DNA of 64,000 nt from Bacillus luti (GTDB lineage Bacteria > Bacillota > Bacilli > Bacillales > Bacillaceae_G), in NCBI RefSeq assembly GCF_001884105.1, contig NZ_MACI01000093.1:1-64000 (forward strand). Reading direction: 5' to 3'. The position numbers were made by a program, and so were the translations under genes. Under the pieces are notes generated by a model. That model had not been told where the DNA came from and did not search any database. It saw nothing but the letters and a program-made list of their open reading frames with translations. Shown one piece after another: positions 51,167 through 60,861 of the stretch (its first letter is position 1; the number at the start of each line of letters is the position of its first letter).

Positions 51167-53488
51167 TTGCATGGACAATGGGGCTATGTTGCAATCTCGT
51201 TTGTGATGGGGATTGCAACTACCTTTTCCACGTCGGCTTTGTTGAGTGTTTGTTGTCTAGCTTCCTACGTTTTATTCTGTTTATATCGTACTTCTCGTAA
51301 AACCTTCCTTTTATGCGTGATAGCGTGTTTTAGTGGCGCTATGCACACTTCCTGTATCCAAGAAGAAAACAAGGCTCTAGGAGAGTCCTACGAAGTTACA
51401 AGAGGAGTGATACGAAACACGCCTCTTATTAATGGTGATCGTCTATCATTTCAATTTGAAGATCAGTATGGAAATATAGTGCAGTTAAGCTACAAAATTA
51501 AATCATCCTTGGAAAAGAAACAATTGCAACAATTATATGCAGGGGTATCATGTGTCTTCAAAGGTGAGAGGAAAGAACCACAAACAGCCAGAAATTTTCA
51601 CGGTTTTAATTACCGTGATTATTTATATGAGCAAAATATTCATTTCATATTTGATGTTACAAATATTTCTGAATGTCATAAAACATCATTGTCACCGATG
51701 CAATGGATTCTTCTTTTGAGACAGCAAGCAATTTCCAAAGTTACTGAAATGTTCCCAGAACAATCAGGTGCTTTTATGAATGCATTGTTATTTGGTGATA
51801 GACAACAAATGACGTTTGAAGTTGAAGAGCAATATCAACAATTTGGACTTGTACATTTATTGGCGATTTCAGGTTCGCATATTGTATTGTTAATGGTGAT
51901 CGTGTACTTTATTTTGCTGAGAAGTGGTGTGACGAGAGAGGTAGCAACCGTATGTCTTATTGTATGCATTCCTTTGTATATGATTTTAGCAGGGGCGTCA
52001 CCTTCTGTTATAAGAGCTTCTATAACAGGGGTTTTATTACTGATCGCATTCATGTGCTCTATTCGTATATCTAGCTTAGATGCTTTAAGTGTAACGGCTA
52101 TATGTATGCTTATATATGATCCGTATCTTGTTTTTAATATTGGATTTCAGTTTTCTTTTGTAGGCAGTTTGGCTTTACTGTTATCTGCCCCGTTATTACT
52201 AGGGAGTAGCAACGGAGTAATCCGAAACTCGATTTACATTTCTATTATTTCACAGCTCGTTAGTACTCCAATTCTGTTATATCATTTCGGTTATTTTTCT
52301 CCATATAGTATTCTCCTCAATCTCCTATACGTTCCGTTTTTATCTATAATTGTATTACCGTGTAGCATTATTATTCTGATTTGTATGCCGATTATCCCAT
52401 TTCTCGCAAAAGGACTTGCGAATGTACTTTCAATGGGTTTAAGTATTTCAAATGATTTTCTAAGTTACTGTGAAATTTTTCCGTTTACTCGGCTTGTTTT
52501 TGGACAAACATCTATACTTCTTGTAGCTATATATTTTGTAATTATTGTTAGTATATTGATAGTTTGGGAAAGGGGAATGTCGAAAAGGATTGTGTCCATA
52601 GTTGTGGGGGTATTTCTTTTCGTTTGTGCGTGTCATTATGCCTATCCATATTTTCGTGAAAGTGGTAGCGTTACATTTATTGATGTTGGACAAGGTGATG
52701 CAATCTTAATTCGTCTTCCATATGATAAAGGTGTTTATCTTATTGACACAGGTGGAACACTTCAACTCAATAAAGAAGAATGGCAAAGGAAAAAACATGA
52801 ATTTTCTATTGGAAAAGATATTTTAATCCCTTTTTTACAAAAAGAAGGCATCAAAGCAATTGATAAATTAATCGTAACGCATGGAGATGCGGATCATATA
52901 GGTGCTGCGCAAGATTTATTATCATATATAACTGTAAAGGAAGTTGTATTTGGCCAGAAAGAACAAGATGCAATATTAGAAAAAGTATTAAAGAAAAAGG
53001 CGTTAGAAAAGAACGTGAAAATAAGTGAAGTGGCGGAAGGAGAAAGCTGGAGTGTGAATGGAGCGGAGTTTTTTGTACTAGCTCCAAATGGAAAGAAGTC
53101 TAATGAAAATGATGCCTCAATTGTAATATGGGCGAAATTTGGAGGGGTAACGTGGTTGTTTACAGGAGATTTAGAAGAAGGTGGAGAGAATCGTTTAGTA
53201 TCAAACTATCCTGTATTGCGGGCAGATGTATTAAAGGTTGCGCATCATGGGAGTAATACGTCATCTATATCCTCTTTTTTAAGCCTCATACAGCCTAGTG
53301 TAGCGATTATTTCTGTAGGAGAACGCAATAGATATGGGCACCCGCATAAGGAAGTTATAGAGCGTTTTGAGAAGATGGGTATTGAAATATGGCGCACAGA
53401 TCAGCAAGGTGCTATTTCTTATGTTTTTAAAGGGGGAAATGGAACCTTTAAAAGTAAAATCACATATGATGAAACACATACTAGATGA
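51167..53488 (+). CDS. comEC: Competence DNA channel ComEC
   Basis: A 773-residue polytopic protein: N-terminal membrane segments and DUF4131 outer domain, the competence-domain helices (about 230-480, with HLLAISGSHIVLL), and a C-terminal metallo-beta-lactamase-like domain (about 505-760) with VTHGDADHIG and HHGSNTS metal ligands. It passes single-stranded DNA through the membrane and may degrade the other strand. TTG start with AAGGAGTGA. No frameshift is seen, so the gene looks functional. Confidence 0.95.
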   Translation: MHGQWGYVAISFVMGIATTFSTSALLSVCCLASYVLFCLYRTSRKTFLLCVIACFSGAMHTSCIQEENKALGESYEVTRGVIRNTPLINGDRLSFQFEDQYGNIVQLSYKIKSSLEKKQLQQLYAGVSCVFKGERKEPQTARNFHGFNYRDYLYEQNIHFIFDVTNISECHKTSLSPMQWILLLRQQAISKVTEMFPEQSGAFMNALLFGDRQQMTFEVEEQYQQFGLVHLLAISGSHIVLLMVIVYFILLRSGVTREVATVCLIVCIPLYMILAGASPSVIRASITGVLLLIAFMCSIRISSLDALSVTAICMLIYDPYLVFNIGFQFSFVGSLALLLSAPLLLGSSNGVIRNSIYISIISQLVSTPILLYHFGYFSPYSILLNLLYVPFLSIIVLPCSIIILICMPIIPFLAKGLANVLSMGLSISNDFLSYCEIFPFTRLVFGQTSILLVAIYFVIIVSILIVWERGMSKRIVSIVVGVFLFVCACHYAYPYFRESGSVTFIDVGQGDAILIRLPYDKGVYLIDTGGTLQLNKEEWQRKKHEFSIGKDILIPFLQKEGIKAIDKLIVTHGDADHIGAAQDLLSYITVKEVVFGQKEQDAILEKVLKKKALEKNVKISEVAEGESWSVNGAEFFVLAPNGKKSNENDASIVIWAKFGGVTWLFTGDLEEGGENRLVSNYPVLRADVLKVAHHGSNTSSISSFLSLIQPSVAIISVGERNRYGHPHKEVIERFEKMGIEIWRTDQQGAISYVFKGGNGTFKSKITYDETHTR

Positions 53489-53490
53489 AA

Positions 53491-53521
53491 AAGAGAAGAC
53501 TGCCATGAAGTGGCAGTCTTT
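53491..53521 (+). terminator. Terminator after comEC
   Basis: AAGACTGCCA and TGGCAGTCTT form a 10-bp stem; it reaches the stop codon of the facing yqzM. Confidence 0.8.
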
Positions 53522-53654
53522 AGGAACCAATAAATTTAATAACTGTGGCAATAATGAAAAGTGTTGCGAAAAAACCAAATGAGACGATAAATCCTACCCC
53601 TGAATCAATAGCGTCATTGCGTTTGCTTTGAACATTTTGTTCAAAATCATTCAT
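53520..53654 (-). CDS. yqzM: Small membrane protein YqzM
   Basis: A 44-residue protein starting MNDFEQNVQSKRNDAIDSGV and ending in one membrane helix (GFIVSFGFFATLFIIATVIKF). It matches YqzM of B. subtilis in sequence type and place. Its function is unknown. GGGGAGGGA precedes the ATG at 53654. Confidence 0.88.
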   Translation of the reverse strand: MNDFEQNVQSKRNDAIDSGVGFIVSFGFFATLFIIATVIKFIGS

Positions 53655-54001
53655 TTAGAATCCCTCCCCAACATTCCACTTTAGTATAAAATATTGTCAG
53701 AAAAAAATCTACAATTTCCATGTGAAGAGAAATAGAGTGTTTTTATTACTTTTCATTCGTTAAGTGACGTGAGTTTTTTATTTCCAAGCATGTTAACAGT
53801 TGGCACTTATACTCGGATTTTTATTGCGAACAATAAAGGGAAGGTGATTACCGCACACCAATAAGAAACCCGGGGCTTATTGCGTGGCGTTTAATATAAA
53901 TAAAGGGACGGGTTATACAGCCTGTTCCTTTGTACTTGTAAAACAAAAGCTAGGGCATTAGTATAAATATATATTGCCAAGTTAGGGAGTAGGAAAAAAG
54001 T
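53655..54001 (+). other. Intergenic region with two hairpins, no clear gene
   Basis: CAATAAG (53859-53865) pairs with CTTATTG (53876-53882) around a GC-rich loop, and GGGACGGG (53905-53912) pairs with CCTGTTCC (53921-53928) with two G-T pairs. An open frame of 24 codons (53790-53864) lacks a ribosome site. The sequence between 53850 and 53930 is more GC-rich than its surroundings and could be a small RNA or leader of holA. Confidence 0.35.
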
Positions 54002-55012
54002 ATGAGTGATATACATAAAAAAATTAAAAAGAAGCAGTTTGCTCCGTTGTATTTACTGTATGGAACGGAAGTGTTTTTTATAAATGAAACGATTAAGCTT
54101 ATTACAACAGAGGCGCTTGAAGAGGAAGATCGTGAGTTTAATGTTGTGACATATGATTTAGAAGAAGCGTATTTAGAAGATGTGGTTGAGGATGCACGTA
54201 CACTTCCTTTTTTTGGAGAACGTAAAGTGTTATTAATAAAATCACCACTATTTTTAACTTCACAAAAAGAAAAGTTAGAGCAAAATATAAAAATTTTAGA
54301 AGAATATATTGGGGAGCCTTCTCCATTTTCTATTCTTGTTTTTGTTGCGCCTTACGAAAAACTTGATGAACGAAAAAAAATTACAAAACTATTAAAGAAA
54401 ACAGCGGATATAGTAGAAGCGAATGCGATGCAGGTGCAGGATGTTCAGAAGTGGATTGTTGCTCGTGCAGATGAAGTGCATGTACACATCGATAATGCAG
54501 CTGTTAGTTTGTTGTTAGAGCTGGTAGGAAGTAATGTAACGATGTTGGCGAAGGAAATGGACAAGTTAACGTTATATGTCGGTATGGGCGGAGAGATTAC
54601 ACCGAAACTTGTTACGGAACTTGTGCCGAAATCAGTAGAACAAAATGTGTTTGCTTTAACGGAAAAAGTGGTAAAAAAAGATATCGCGGGTGCGATGGAA
54701 ATATTGGATGGGTTATTTACGCAACAGGAAGAACCGATTAAACTGCTTGCGTTATTAGTGAGTCAATTCCGCTTGCTACATCAAGTAAAAGAGTTACAAC
54801 AGCGCGGTTATGGACAGAATCAAATCGCGTCTCATATTGGTGTACATCCGTATCGTGTAAAGTTAGCGATGAATCAAACGAAGTTTTTCTCTTTTGAAGA
54901 ATTAAAAAAAGTAATTATAGAATTAGCGGAAGCTGATTATAGTATGAAAACGGGGAAAATGGATAAGAAACTTGTGCTTGAGTTTTTCTTAATGCGGTTA
55001 AATCATATGTGA
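54002..55012 (+). CDS. holA: DNA polymerase III delta subunit
   Basis: A 336-residue HolA (YqeN) with the N-terminal P-loop-less AAA+ domain (FAPLYLLYGTEVFFINETI at about 13-31) and helical C-terminal collar domain (QEEPIKLLALLVSQFRLLHQVKEL). It is the clamp-loader wrench that opens the sliding clamp. The ATG at 54002 follows GGGAGTAGG. Terminators on both strands separate it from rpsT. Confidence 0.95.
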   Translation: MSDIHKKIKKKQFAPLYLLYGTEVFFINETIKLITTEALEEEDREFNVVTYDLEEAYLEDVVEDARTLPFFGERKVLLIKSPLFLTSQKEKLEQNIKILEEYIGEPSPFSILVFVAPYEKLDERKKITKLLKKTADIVEANAMQVQDVQKWIVARADEVHVHIDNAAVSLLLELVGSNVTMLAKEMDKLTLYVGMGGEITPKLVTELVPKSVEQNVFALTEKVVKKDIAGAMEILDGLFTQQEEPIKLLALLVSQFRLLHQVKELQQRGYGQNQIASHIGVHPYRVKLAMNQTKFFSFEELKKVIIELAEADYSMKTGKMDKKLVLEFFLMRLNHM

Positions 55013-55018
55013 TGAAAC

Positions 55019-55051
55019 AAAAAGTTCACGTGCTTAGCACGTGAACTTTTT
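55019..55051 (+). terminator. Terminator after holA
   Basis: AAAAAGTTCACGTGC (55019-55033) pairs perfectly with GCACGTGAACTTTTT (55037-55051). Confidence 0.93.
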
Positions 55052-55058
55052 GTATATA

Positions 55059-55086
55059 AAAAAACGATCCGAATGGATCGTTTTTT
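55059..55086 (-). terminator. Terminator after rpsT
   Basis: AAAAAACGATCC (55059-55070) pairs with GGATCGTTTTTT (55075-55086); it works on either strand. Confidence 0.92.
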
Positions 55087-55093
55087 AAACGCC

Positions 55094-55351
55094 TTACGCG
55101 TTTACTTGTTTCGCTAAGCGAGATTTTTGACGAGCTGCAGCGTTTTGGTGGATAAGACCTTTACGAGCTGCTTTGTCAAGTTTTTTAGAAGCAGTTTTGA
55201 AAGCTTCTTTAGCATTTTCAAGATCGTTATTAGTAACTAAAGCTTCTACAGTTTTAACAGCAGAACGCATGTCAGACTTGATAGAAGCGTTATGTGCACG
55301 ACGCTCTTCGCTAAGTTTAGCGCGTTTGATAGCAGATTTGATGTTTGCCAT
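55094..55351 (-). CDS. rpsT: 30S ribosomal protein S20
   Basis: An 85-residue, highly basic, helical S20, starting [20 protein letters not shown]. It binds 16S rRNA early in 30S assembly. ATG 55351 follows a perfect GGAGGTGAAA; the 15 codons upstream in frame are not coding. It is a single gene between holA and gpr, as in Bacillus generally. Confidence 0.97.
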   Translation of the reverse strand: MANIKSAIKRAKLSEERRAHNASIKSDMRSAVKTVEALVTNNDLENAKEAFKTASKKLDKAARKGLIHQNAAARQKSRLAKQVNA

Positions 55352-55532
55352 ACTTTTCACCTCCCTGGTGCAATCGAATGACTCGATTCTTAACATAGAA
55401 CAAGTGATATTCTATCAAACGGTGAAGAGAATTGCAATAGTATATCAATGAAATTTCACGTAAAGGAAAGAATGACCTTATATAACTTTGGGAAATCTAA
55501 CGATATTTACTATGAATTACGGAGGAGATACG

Positions 55533-56636
55533 ATGAAAGAACCATTAGATTTAAGTAAATATAGTATTAGAACTGACCTAGCTGTAGAGGCGCATCAAAT
55601 GTTGCAAGAGCGTCAAGAAGAACAGAATGGGATACAAGGAGTTATTGTAAAAGAGAGGGAAGAAGAAGGTGTTACAGTTACAAAAGTAACGATTGATGAA
55701 GTTGCATCTGAATCGATGGGTAAAAAACCTGGGAATTATTTAACTCTTGAGGTGCAAGGTATACGCCAACAAGATACGGAACTGCAACAAAAGGTAGAGC
55801 GTATTTTTGCAAAAGAATTTTCTTATTTTTTAGAAGAAGTTGGTGTTACGAAAGAAGCGAGTTGTTTAATCGTCGGTCTTGGGAATTGGAATGTAACGCC
55901 AGATGCACTTGGACCTATAGTTGTAGAGAATGTATTGGTAACGAGACATTTGTTTCAATTGCAGCCTGAAAGTGTGGAAGAAGGATTTAGGCCTGTTAGT
56001 GCAATCAGGCCGGGAGTAATGGGGATTACAGGAATTGAAACAAGCGATGTTATTTATGGGATCATTGAGAAGACAAAGCCAGACTTTGTCATTGCAATCG
56101 ATGCATTAGCTGCTCGTTCTATTGAAAGGGTAAATAGTACAATACAAATTTCTGATACAGGAATTCATCCAGGGTCTGGTGTTGGGAATAAACGTAAGGA
56201 GCTAAGTAAAGAAACGTTAGGTATTCCTGTTATCGCAATTGGTGTTCCAACTGTAGTTGATGCCGTTTCGATTACAAGTGATACGATTGATTTTATTTTG
56301 AAGCATTTTGGAAGAGAGATGAAAGAGGGACATAAGCCGTCACGATCTTTATTACCTGCGGGATTTTCATTTGGAGAAAAGAAAAAACTAACAGAAGAAG
56401 ATATGCCGGATGAAAAGAGTCGGAATATGTTTTTAGGAGCTGTTGGTACGTTGGAAGATGAAGAGAAGAGGAAATTAATTTATGAGGTGCTATCTCCTCT
56501 TGGTCATAATTTAATGGTGACTCCAAAGGAGGTAGATGCCTTTATAGAAGATATGGCAAATGTAATAGCCAGTGGTTTAAATGCGGCGCTGCATCATCAA
56601 ATTGACCAAGATAATACAGGGGCATATACACATTGA
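55533..56636 (+). CDS. gpr: Germination protease Gpr
   Basis: A 367-residue A25-family protease that degrades small acid-soluble spore proteins at germination. The N-terminal propeptide runs to about residue 15, before the [10 protein letters not shown] signature, where the zymogen is cut. [17 protein letters not shown] and [30 protein letters not shown] (positions about 195-225) are the conserved core. ATG 55533 follows GGAGGAG. Its stop shares one base with the yqxA start. Confidence 0.95.
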   Translation: MKEPLDLSKYSIRTDLAVEAHQMLQERQEEQNGIQGVIVKEREEEGVTVTKVTIDEVASESMGKKPGNYLTLEVQGIRQQDTELQQKVERIFAKEFSYFLEEVGVTKEASCLIVGLGNWNVTPDALGPIVVENVLVTRHLFQLQPESVEEGFRPVSAIRPGVMGITGIETSDVIYGIIEKTKPDFVIAIDALAARSIERVNSTIQISDTGIHPGSGVGNKRKELSKETLGIPVIAIGVPTVVDAVSITSDTIDFILKHFGREMKEGHKPSRSLLPAGFSFGEKKKLTEEDMPDEKSRNMFLGAVGTLEDEEKRKLIYEVLSPLGHNLMVTPKEVDAFIEDMANVIASGLNAALHHQIDQDNTGAYTH

Positions 56637-56998
56637 TGGGAAGAGATGATAACAGTTTAAGTCGCTTTACACTTTTGTGTATATGTAGTGCATCCTTATG
56701 CTTACTTATGATGATAGCGGGGGTGGCGCTTGCTAATCATGGTTTGAAAAGTATGAAAGGTTATCAGCAGCTGTCGTACGAACAAGTAGCTCATATGACA
56801 GGAACGGAAGGTGAGGCTGCTGAATCAGAAATTTTGGGAAGTTCGTTTTCAACTGTTGAAAAACAAAAACAATTAGAAAGTTTAAGAAGTTTTAATGTCG
56901 TAGAAGGAATGGGTATGGCAATAGCGAGTGTTGCTTATGAAATGACAAAGTTTGGGACAGATATAGTTGTTGGGAAAGTAAAAGAAATTTTTAGTTAA
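56636..56998 (+). CDS. yqxA: DUF3679 membrane protein YqxA
   Basis: A 120-residue protein with one N-terminal membrane segment (about 10-33; LLCICSASLCLLMMIAGVAL) and an outer domain with GLKSMKGYQQLSYEQV. It fits YqxA/DUF3679, which in B. subtilis lies between spoIIP and lepA; the function is unknown. It starts in the gpr stop codon (TGATG), so it is translationally coupled. spoIIP is missing from this place. Confidence 0.75.
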   Translation: MGRDDNSLSRFTLLCICSASLCLLMMIAGVALANHGLKSMKGYQQLSYEQVAHMTGTEGEAAESEILGSSFSTVEKQKQLESLRSFNVVEGMGMAIASVAYEMTKFGTDIVVGKVKEIFS

Positions 56999-57012
56999 GA
57001 GTCAAACGGAGG

Positions 57013-57049
57013 ACGGTTGTTTTACATATTTGTAAGACAGCCGTTTTTT
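57013..57049 (+). terminator. Terminator after gpr-yqxA
   Basis: ACGGTTGTTTTACA (57013-57026) pairs with TGTAAGACAGCCGT (57031-57044) with several G-T pairs, then T. Confidence 0.85.
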
Positions 57050-57208
57050 AATTTGAAAAAGGTTTGTCTCTTATGGTTTGTTCGCATAAGATATAGATAG
57101 AATGATTTGTATTGTAAGCAGCACGAGTTTTCATTGAATCTTTGCTGCTCTATTGATATAATCAGTGCTAGTGTATATTGGCGAGACTATTAGGAGTTGA
57201 GAACATAG

Positions 57209-59032
57209 ATGAACAAAGAAGAAAGAGCAAAAAGACAGTCCAAAATCCGTAATTTCTCTATCATTGCTCATATTGACCACGGAAAGTCAACGTTAGCAGA
57301 CCGTATTTTAGAGAAAACAAACGCGTTAACACAACGTGAAATGAAAGCTCAATTGCTTGACTCTATGGATTTAGAGCGTGAGCGTGGTATTACAATTAAA
57401 TTAAACGCAGTACAATTAAACTATACAGCAAAAGACGGTGAAGAGTATATTCTTCACTTAATTGATACACCAGGACACGTCGACTTTACGTACGAAGTAT
57501 CTCGTAGTTTAGCGGCTTGTGAAGGCGCGATTCTTGTAGTAGATGCAGCGCAAGGTATTGAAGCGCAAACGTTAGCAAACGTATACTTAGCGCTTGATAA
57601 TAATTTAGAAATCCTACCGGTTATTAATAAAATCGACTTACCAAGTGCAGACCCAGAACGTGTGCGCCAAGAGGTAGAAGATGTAATTGGTTTAGATGCA
57701 TCAGAAGCAGTACTTGCTTCAGCAAAAGCTGGAATCGGTATTGAAGAAATTTTAGAACAAATCGTTGAAAAAGTACCAGCACCAACAGGTGATTCGGAAG
57801 ATCCGTTACAATGTATGATTTTCGACTCTTTATATGACCCATACCGCGGTGTAATTGCTTACATCCGTGTTGTAAATGGAACGGTAAAAGTTGGCGATAA
57901 AGTACGTATGATGGCAACGGGTAAAGAATTTGAAGTAACAGAAGTAGGTGTATTTACGCCGAAAACAACGCAGCGTGACGAATTAACGGTAGGGGATGTA
58001 GGTTTCTTAGCAGCATCTATTAAAAACGTAGGCGATACACGTGTTGGTGATACGATTACACACGCGAAACGTCCGGCTACAGAGGCGTTAGCAGGTTACC
58101 GTAAATTAAACCCAATGGTATTCTGTGGTTTATATCCGATTGATTCTGCGCGTTACAACGACTTACGTGATGCATTAGAGAAACTAGAATTGAATGATTC
58201 TGCTCTTGAGTTTGAACCAGAAACATCTCAAGCGCTAGGATTTGGTTTCCGTTGTGGTTTCTTAGGACTTCTTCACATGGAAATCATTCAAGAACGTATT
58301 GAACGTGAATTTAAGATTGATTTAATTACAACAGCACCAAGCGTTATTTATAAAGTTTATTTAACAAACGGTGAAGATGTTATTGTTGATAATCCATCTA
58401 ATATGCCAGATCCGCAGTCTATCGATCGTGTAGAAGAGCCGTTTGTGAAAGCTTCGATTATGGTTCCGAATGACTATGTTGGAGCTGTAATGGAAATTTG
58501 CCAAGGTAAACGTGGAACGTTTATTGATATGCAATATTTAGATGAAACACGTGTTACATTGACATATGACATCCCGTTATCAGAGATCGTATATGATTTC
58601 TTCGATCAATTGAAATCAAATACGAAAGGATATGCATCATTTGATTACGAGTTAATTGGTTATAAACCATCTAAACTTGTGAAAATGGATATTCTTTTAA
58701 ATAATGAACAAGTGGATGCTCTATCATTTATCGTACACCGTGATTCAGCGTATGACCGTGGTAAAGTGATTGTAGAGAAATTAAAAGAGTTAATTCCAAG
58801 ACAACAGTTCGAAGTGCCAATTCAGGCGACTATCGGAAACAAAGTTGTAGCACGTTCTACAATTAAGGCGATGCGTAAAAACGTACTTGCGAAATGTTAC
58901 GGCGGTGACATTTCTCGTAAGCGTAAACTTCTTGATAAGCAAAAAGAAGGTAAAAAACGTATGAAGTCTGTTGGTTCTGTAGAAGTACCGCAAGAGGCAT
59001 TCATGGCTGTACTGAAAATGGATGACAACTAA
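57209..59032 (+). CDS. lepA: Elongation factor 4 (LepA)
   Basis: A 607-residue translational GTPase: G1 [10 protein letters not shown]2 RGITIK, G3 DTPGHVD, G4 NKIDLP, then domains II, III, V and the LepA-specific C-terminal domain ([21 protein letters not shown]). It acts on stalled or mis-set ribosomes and in initiation. The length is normal. The ATG at 57209 follows AGGAG with long spacing, and a terminator follows. Confidence 0.97.
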   Translation: MNKEERAKRQSKIRNFSIIAHIDHGKSTLADRILEKTNALTQREMKAQLLDSMDLERERGITIKLNAVQLNYTAKDGEEYILHLIDTPGHVDFTYEVSRSLAACEGAILVVDAAQGIEAQTLANVYLALDNNLEILPVINKIDLPSADPERVRQEVEDVIGLDASEAVLASAKAGIGIEEILEQIVEKVPAPTGDSEDPLQCMIFDSLYDPYRGVIAYIRVVNGTVKVGDKVRMMATGKEFEVTEVGVFTPKTTQRDELTVGDVGFLAASIKNVGDTRVGDTITHAKRPATEALAGYRKLNPMVFCGLYPIDSARYNDLRDALEKLELNDSALEFEPETSQALGFGFRCGFLGLLHMEIIQERIEREFKIDLITTAPSVIYKVYLTNGEDVIVDNPSNMPDPQSIDRVEEPFVKASIMVPNDYVGAVMEICQGKRGTFIDMQYLDETRVTLTYDIPLSEIVYDFFDQLKSNTKGYASFDYELIGYKPSKLVKMDILLNNEQVDALSFIVHRDSAYDRGKVIVEKLKELIPRQQFEVPIQATIGNKVVARSTIKAMRKNVLAKCYGGDISRKRKLLDKQKEGKKRMKSVGSVEVPQEAFMAVLKMDDN

Positions 59033-59043
59033 TATTTGAAATA

Positions 59044-59075
59044 AAAAAGAAGTCGTTTATGCGGCTTCTTTTTTC
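59044..59075 (+). terminator. Terminator after lepA
   Basis: AAAGAAGTCG and CGGCTTCTTT form a stem with one G-T pair, flanked by A and T runs. Confidence 0.88.
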
Positions 59076-59162
59076 TGTATAATTACTTTTTAGACATCTT
59101 AGCATCTCTCATTTACAATAGTGAGAGAGCTTTTTAGTTCATACAGAGTTAGGAGATTGTTA

Positions 59163-59537
59163 ATGTCCGAAAATATTCGAAAAGATATTCAAGAGAAAAT
59201 ACAAAATGGTAATTTTAATTGTGAAAAGGAATTGACGCTTTCTATTATTAGTGGAAAGTGGAAAGTTGTGATACTGTGGCATCTTGGTGTAGAAGGGCCT
59301 CATCGTTTTAGTGAATTACAACGATTATTCCCAAGCATTTCTCATAAAGTTTTGTCGAATCAATTAAAAGAGTTAATGGAGGATGGGATTGTTGATCGAA
59401 CAGTGTATCCTGAAATTCCTCCTCGCGTTGAGTATTATATGACGGAACTAGGCATGTCACTGTTACCAATCGTTGAAATGATGTATGATTGGGGAAAAAT
59501 GCGAATGGAACAAATTCGTAATACGTTAGAGAAGTAA
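59163..59537 (+). CDS. HxlR-family transcription regulator
   Basis: A 124-residue winged helix protein of the HxlR group: CEKELTLSIISGKWKVVILWHL (residues 19-40), the recognition part RFSELQRLFPSISHKVLSNQLKEL and the wing DRTVYPEIPPRVEYYMTELG. Such proteins often sense aldehydes, quinones or redox state through a cysteine; C19 is in the usual place. Its targets are unknown. ATG 59163 follows AGGAGAT; the upstream in-frame extension is rejected. Confidence 0.88.
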   Translation: MSENIRKDIQEKIQNGNFNCEKELTLSIISGKWKVVILWHLGVEGPHRFSELQRLFPSISHKVLSNQLKELMEDGIVDRTVYPEIPPRVEYYMTELGMSLLPIVEMMYDWGKMRMEQIRNTLEK

Positions 59538-59540
59538 AGA

Positions 59541-59570
59541 ATCCTCCGGAGTGCGGAGGTTTTCTTTTTA
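59541..59570 (+). terminator. Terminator after the HxlR gene
   Basis: CCTCCG (59543-59548) pairs with CGGAGG (59554-59559), then TTTTCTTTTT. Confidence 0.8.
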
Positions 59571-59588
59571 GAAAGGTAGGAGTTATAT

Positions 59589-60728
59589 TTGGTGCAAGCT
59601 GCATATATTCATATTCCGTTTTGTCAGCACATTTGTCACTATTGTGATTTTAATAAAGTGTTTATTGAACGCCAACCGGTTGATCAATATTTAGAGTATT
59701 TAGAGAAGGAAATAATAAACACGGTTCAAAAAGTGCCGTTTGATAGTATGAAAACGATTTTTGTGGGCGGTGGAACTCCGACAGCGTTAAATATGGAACA
59801 GACGAAAAAATTACTCGATATTATTAACCGTCGTTTACGTCCGTTTGCTCCGAATTGTGAACTAACATTTGAAGCGAATCCAGGTGATTTACCGAAAGAG
59901 AAGTTAAATGTATTGTTAGAAGGTGGAGTGAACAGAATTAGTTTTGGTGTACAAACGTTCCGTGATGAACTGCTTGAGAAAATTGGACGCAAGCATACGA
60001 GGGAAGATGCGTTTGTAGCAATTCGAGAAGCGCAGGAAGTGGGCTTCAAAAATATAAATGTAGATATTATTTATGCTTTACCAGGACAAACGATAGAAGA
60101 TGTAAAAGAAACATTAGACATTGCTTTTACGCTTGGTGTACAACATTTCTCGGCATACTCATTAATTGTGGAACCGAAAACTGTGTTTTATAACTTAATG
60201 AATAAAGGGAAATTAAGACTTCCAGGTGAAGACCATGAAGCGAAAATGTACGAAATGGTAATGGATGAAATGGAGAAACACGGCTATACCCAGTATGAAA
60301 TTAGTAATTTCTCAAAAGGTGATAATGAAAGTAGACATAACCTCACATACTGGAATAATGAAGAGTATTATGGATTTGGAGCTGGAGCGCATAGTTATGT
60401 AAATGGAGAACGTATTCAAAATGTAGGGCCACTCAAGCAATATTTCAATAAAATTGATGAAACCGGATTTCCGTATTTAGATGTTCACGTGGTGACGGAG
60501 AAAGAAAAAATGGAAGAAGAGTTGTTCTTAGGACTTCGAAAAACAAAAGGTGTATCTAAAATAGCATTTCAAAAGAAATTTAAGATGGAGATGGATCAAG
60601 TTTTCGCGAAGCAGTTACAAAACAACCAAGAACAAGGATTGCTTGAAGAGAGCGATGGATATGTTCGTTTAACGCGAAAAGGAAAATTATTAGGGAATGA
60701 AGTATTCCAATCATTTTTGATTGACTAA
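59589..60728 (+). CDS. hemW: Heme chaperone/radical SAM protein HemW
   Basis: A 379-residue radical SAM protein with CxxxCxxC ligands C12, C16 and C19 (PFCQHICHYC), the glycine-rich GGGTPT (about 57-62) and a C-terminal HemW domain. It was long annotated as oxygen-independent coproporphyrinogen oxidase, but this subgroup binds and delivers heme. TTG 59589 is used with AGGAG at 59578; GTG 59592 is possible. It lies just before hrcA, as in Bacillus. Confidence 0.93.
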   Translation: MVQAAYIHIPFCQHICHYCDFNKVFIERQPVDQYLEYLEKEIINTVQKVPFDSMKTIFVGGGTPTALNMEQTKKLLDIINRRLRPFAPNCELTFEANPGDLPKEKLNVLLEGGVNRISFGVQTFRDELLEKIGRKHTREDAFVAIREAQEVGFKNINVDIIYALPGQTIEDVKETLDIAFTLGVQHFSAYSLIVEPKTVFYNLMNKGKLRLPGEDHEAKMYEMVMDEMEKHGYTQYEISNFSKGDNESRHNLTYWNNEEYYGFGAGAHSYVNGERIQNVGPLKQYFNKIDETGFPYLDVHVVTEKEKMEEELFLGLRKTKGVSKIAFQKKFKMEMDQVFAKQLQNNQEQGLLEESDGYVRLTRKGKLLGNEVFQSFLID

Positions 60729-60778
60729 TTAAATGTTCCATTAACGTGAAAAAGTTTCATTATTTCGTGACGTTTCCG

Positions 60779-60808
60779 TTGACAATTGAATGTCAATTTT
60801 GGTAAGTT
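60779..60808 (+). promoter_or_regulatory. Promoter of the hrcA-grpE-dnaK operon
   Basis: TTGACA (60779-60784) with TAAGTT (60803-60808) 18 bases later; the CIRCE element follows at once. Confidence 0.65.
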
Positions 60809-60818
60809 ATTAATAGAT

Positions 60819-60845
60819 TTAGCACTCGAAGACAAAGAGTGCTAA
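60819..60845 (+). promoter_or_regulatory. CIRCE operator (HrcA binding site)
   Basis: TTAGCACTC, nine bases, GAGTGCTAA: a perfect CIRCE inverted repeat ending 16 bases before the hrcA start. HrcA binds it and represses the operon until heat shock. Confidence 0.97.
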
Positions 60846-60861
60846 CAGAGGTGATGATGAG

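Noticed and set aside
53790..53864. 24-codon open frame before holA
   Set aside because: No ribosome site and no recognisable family; kept only as part of an unexplained gap.
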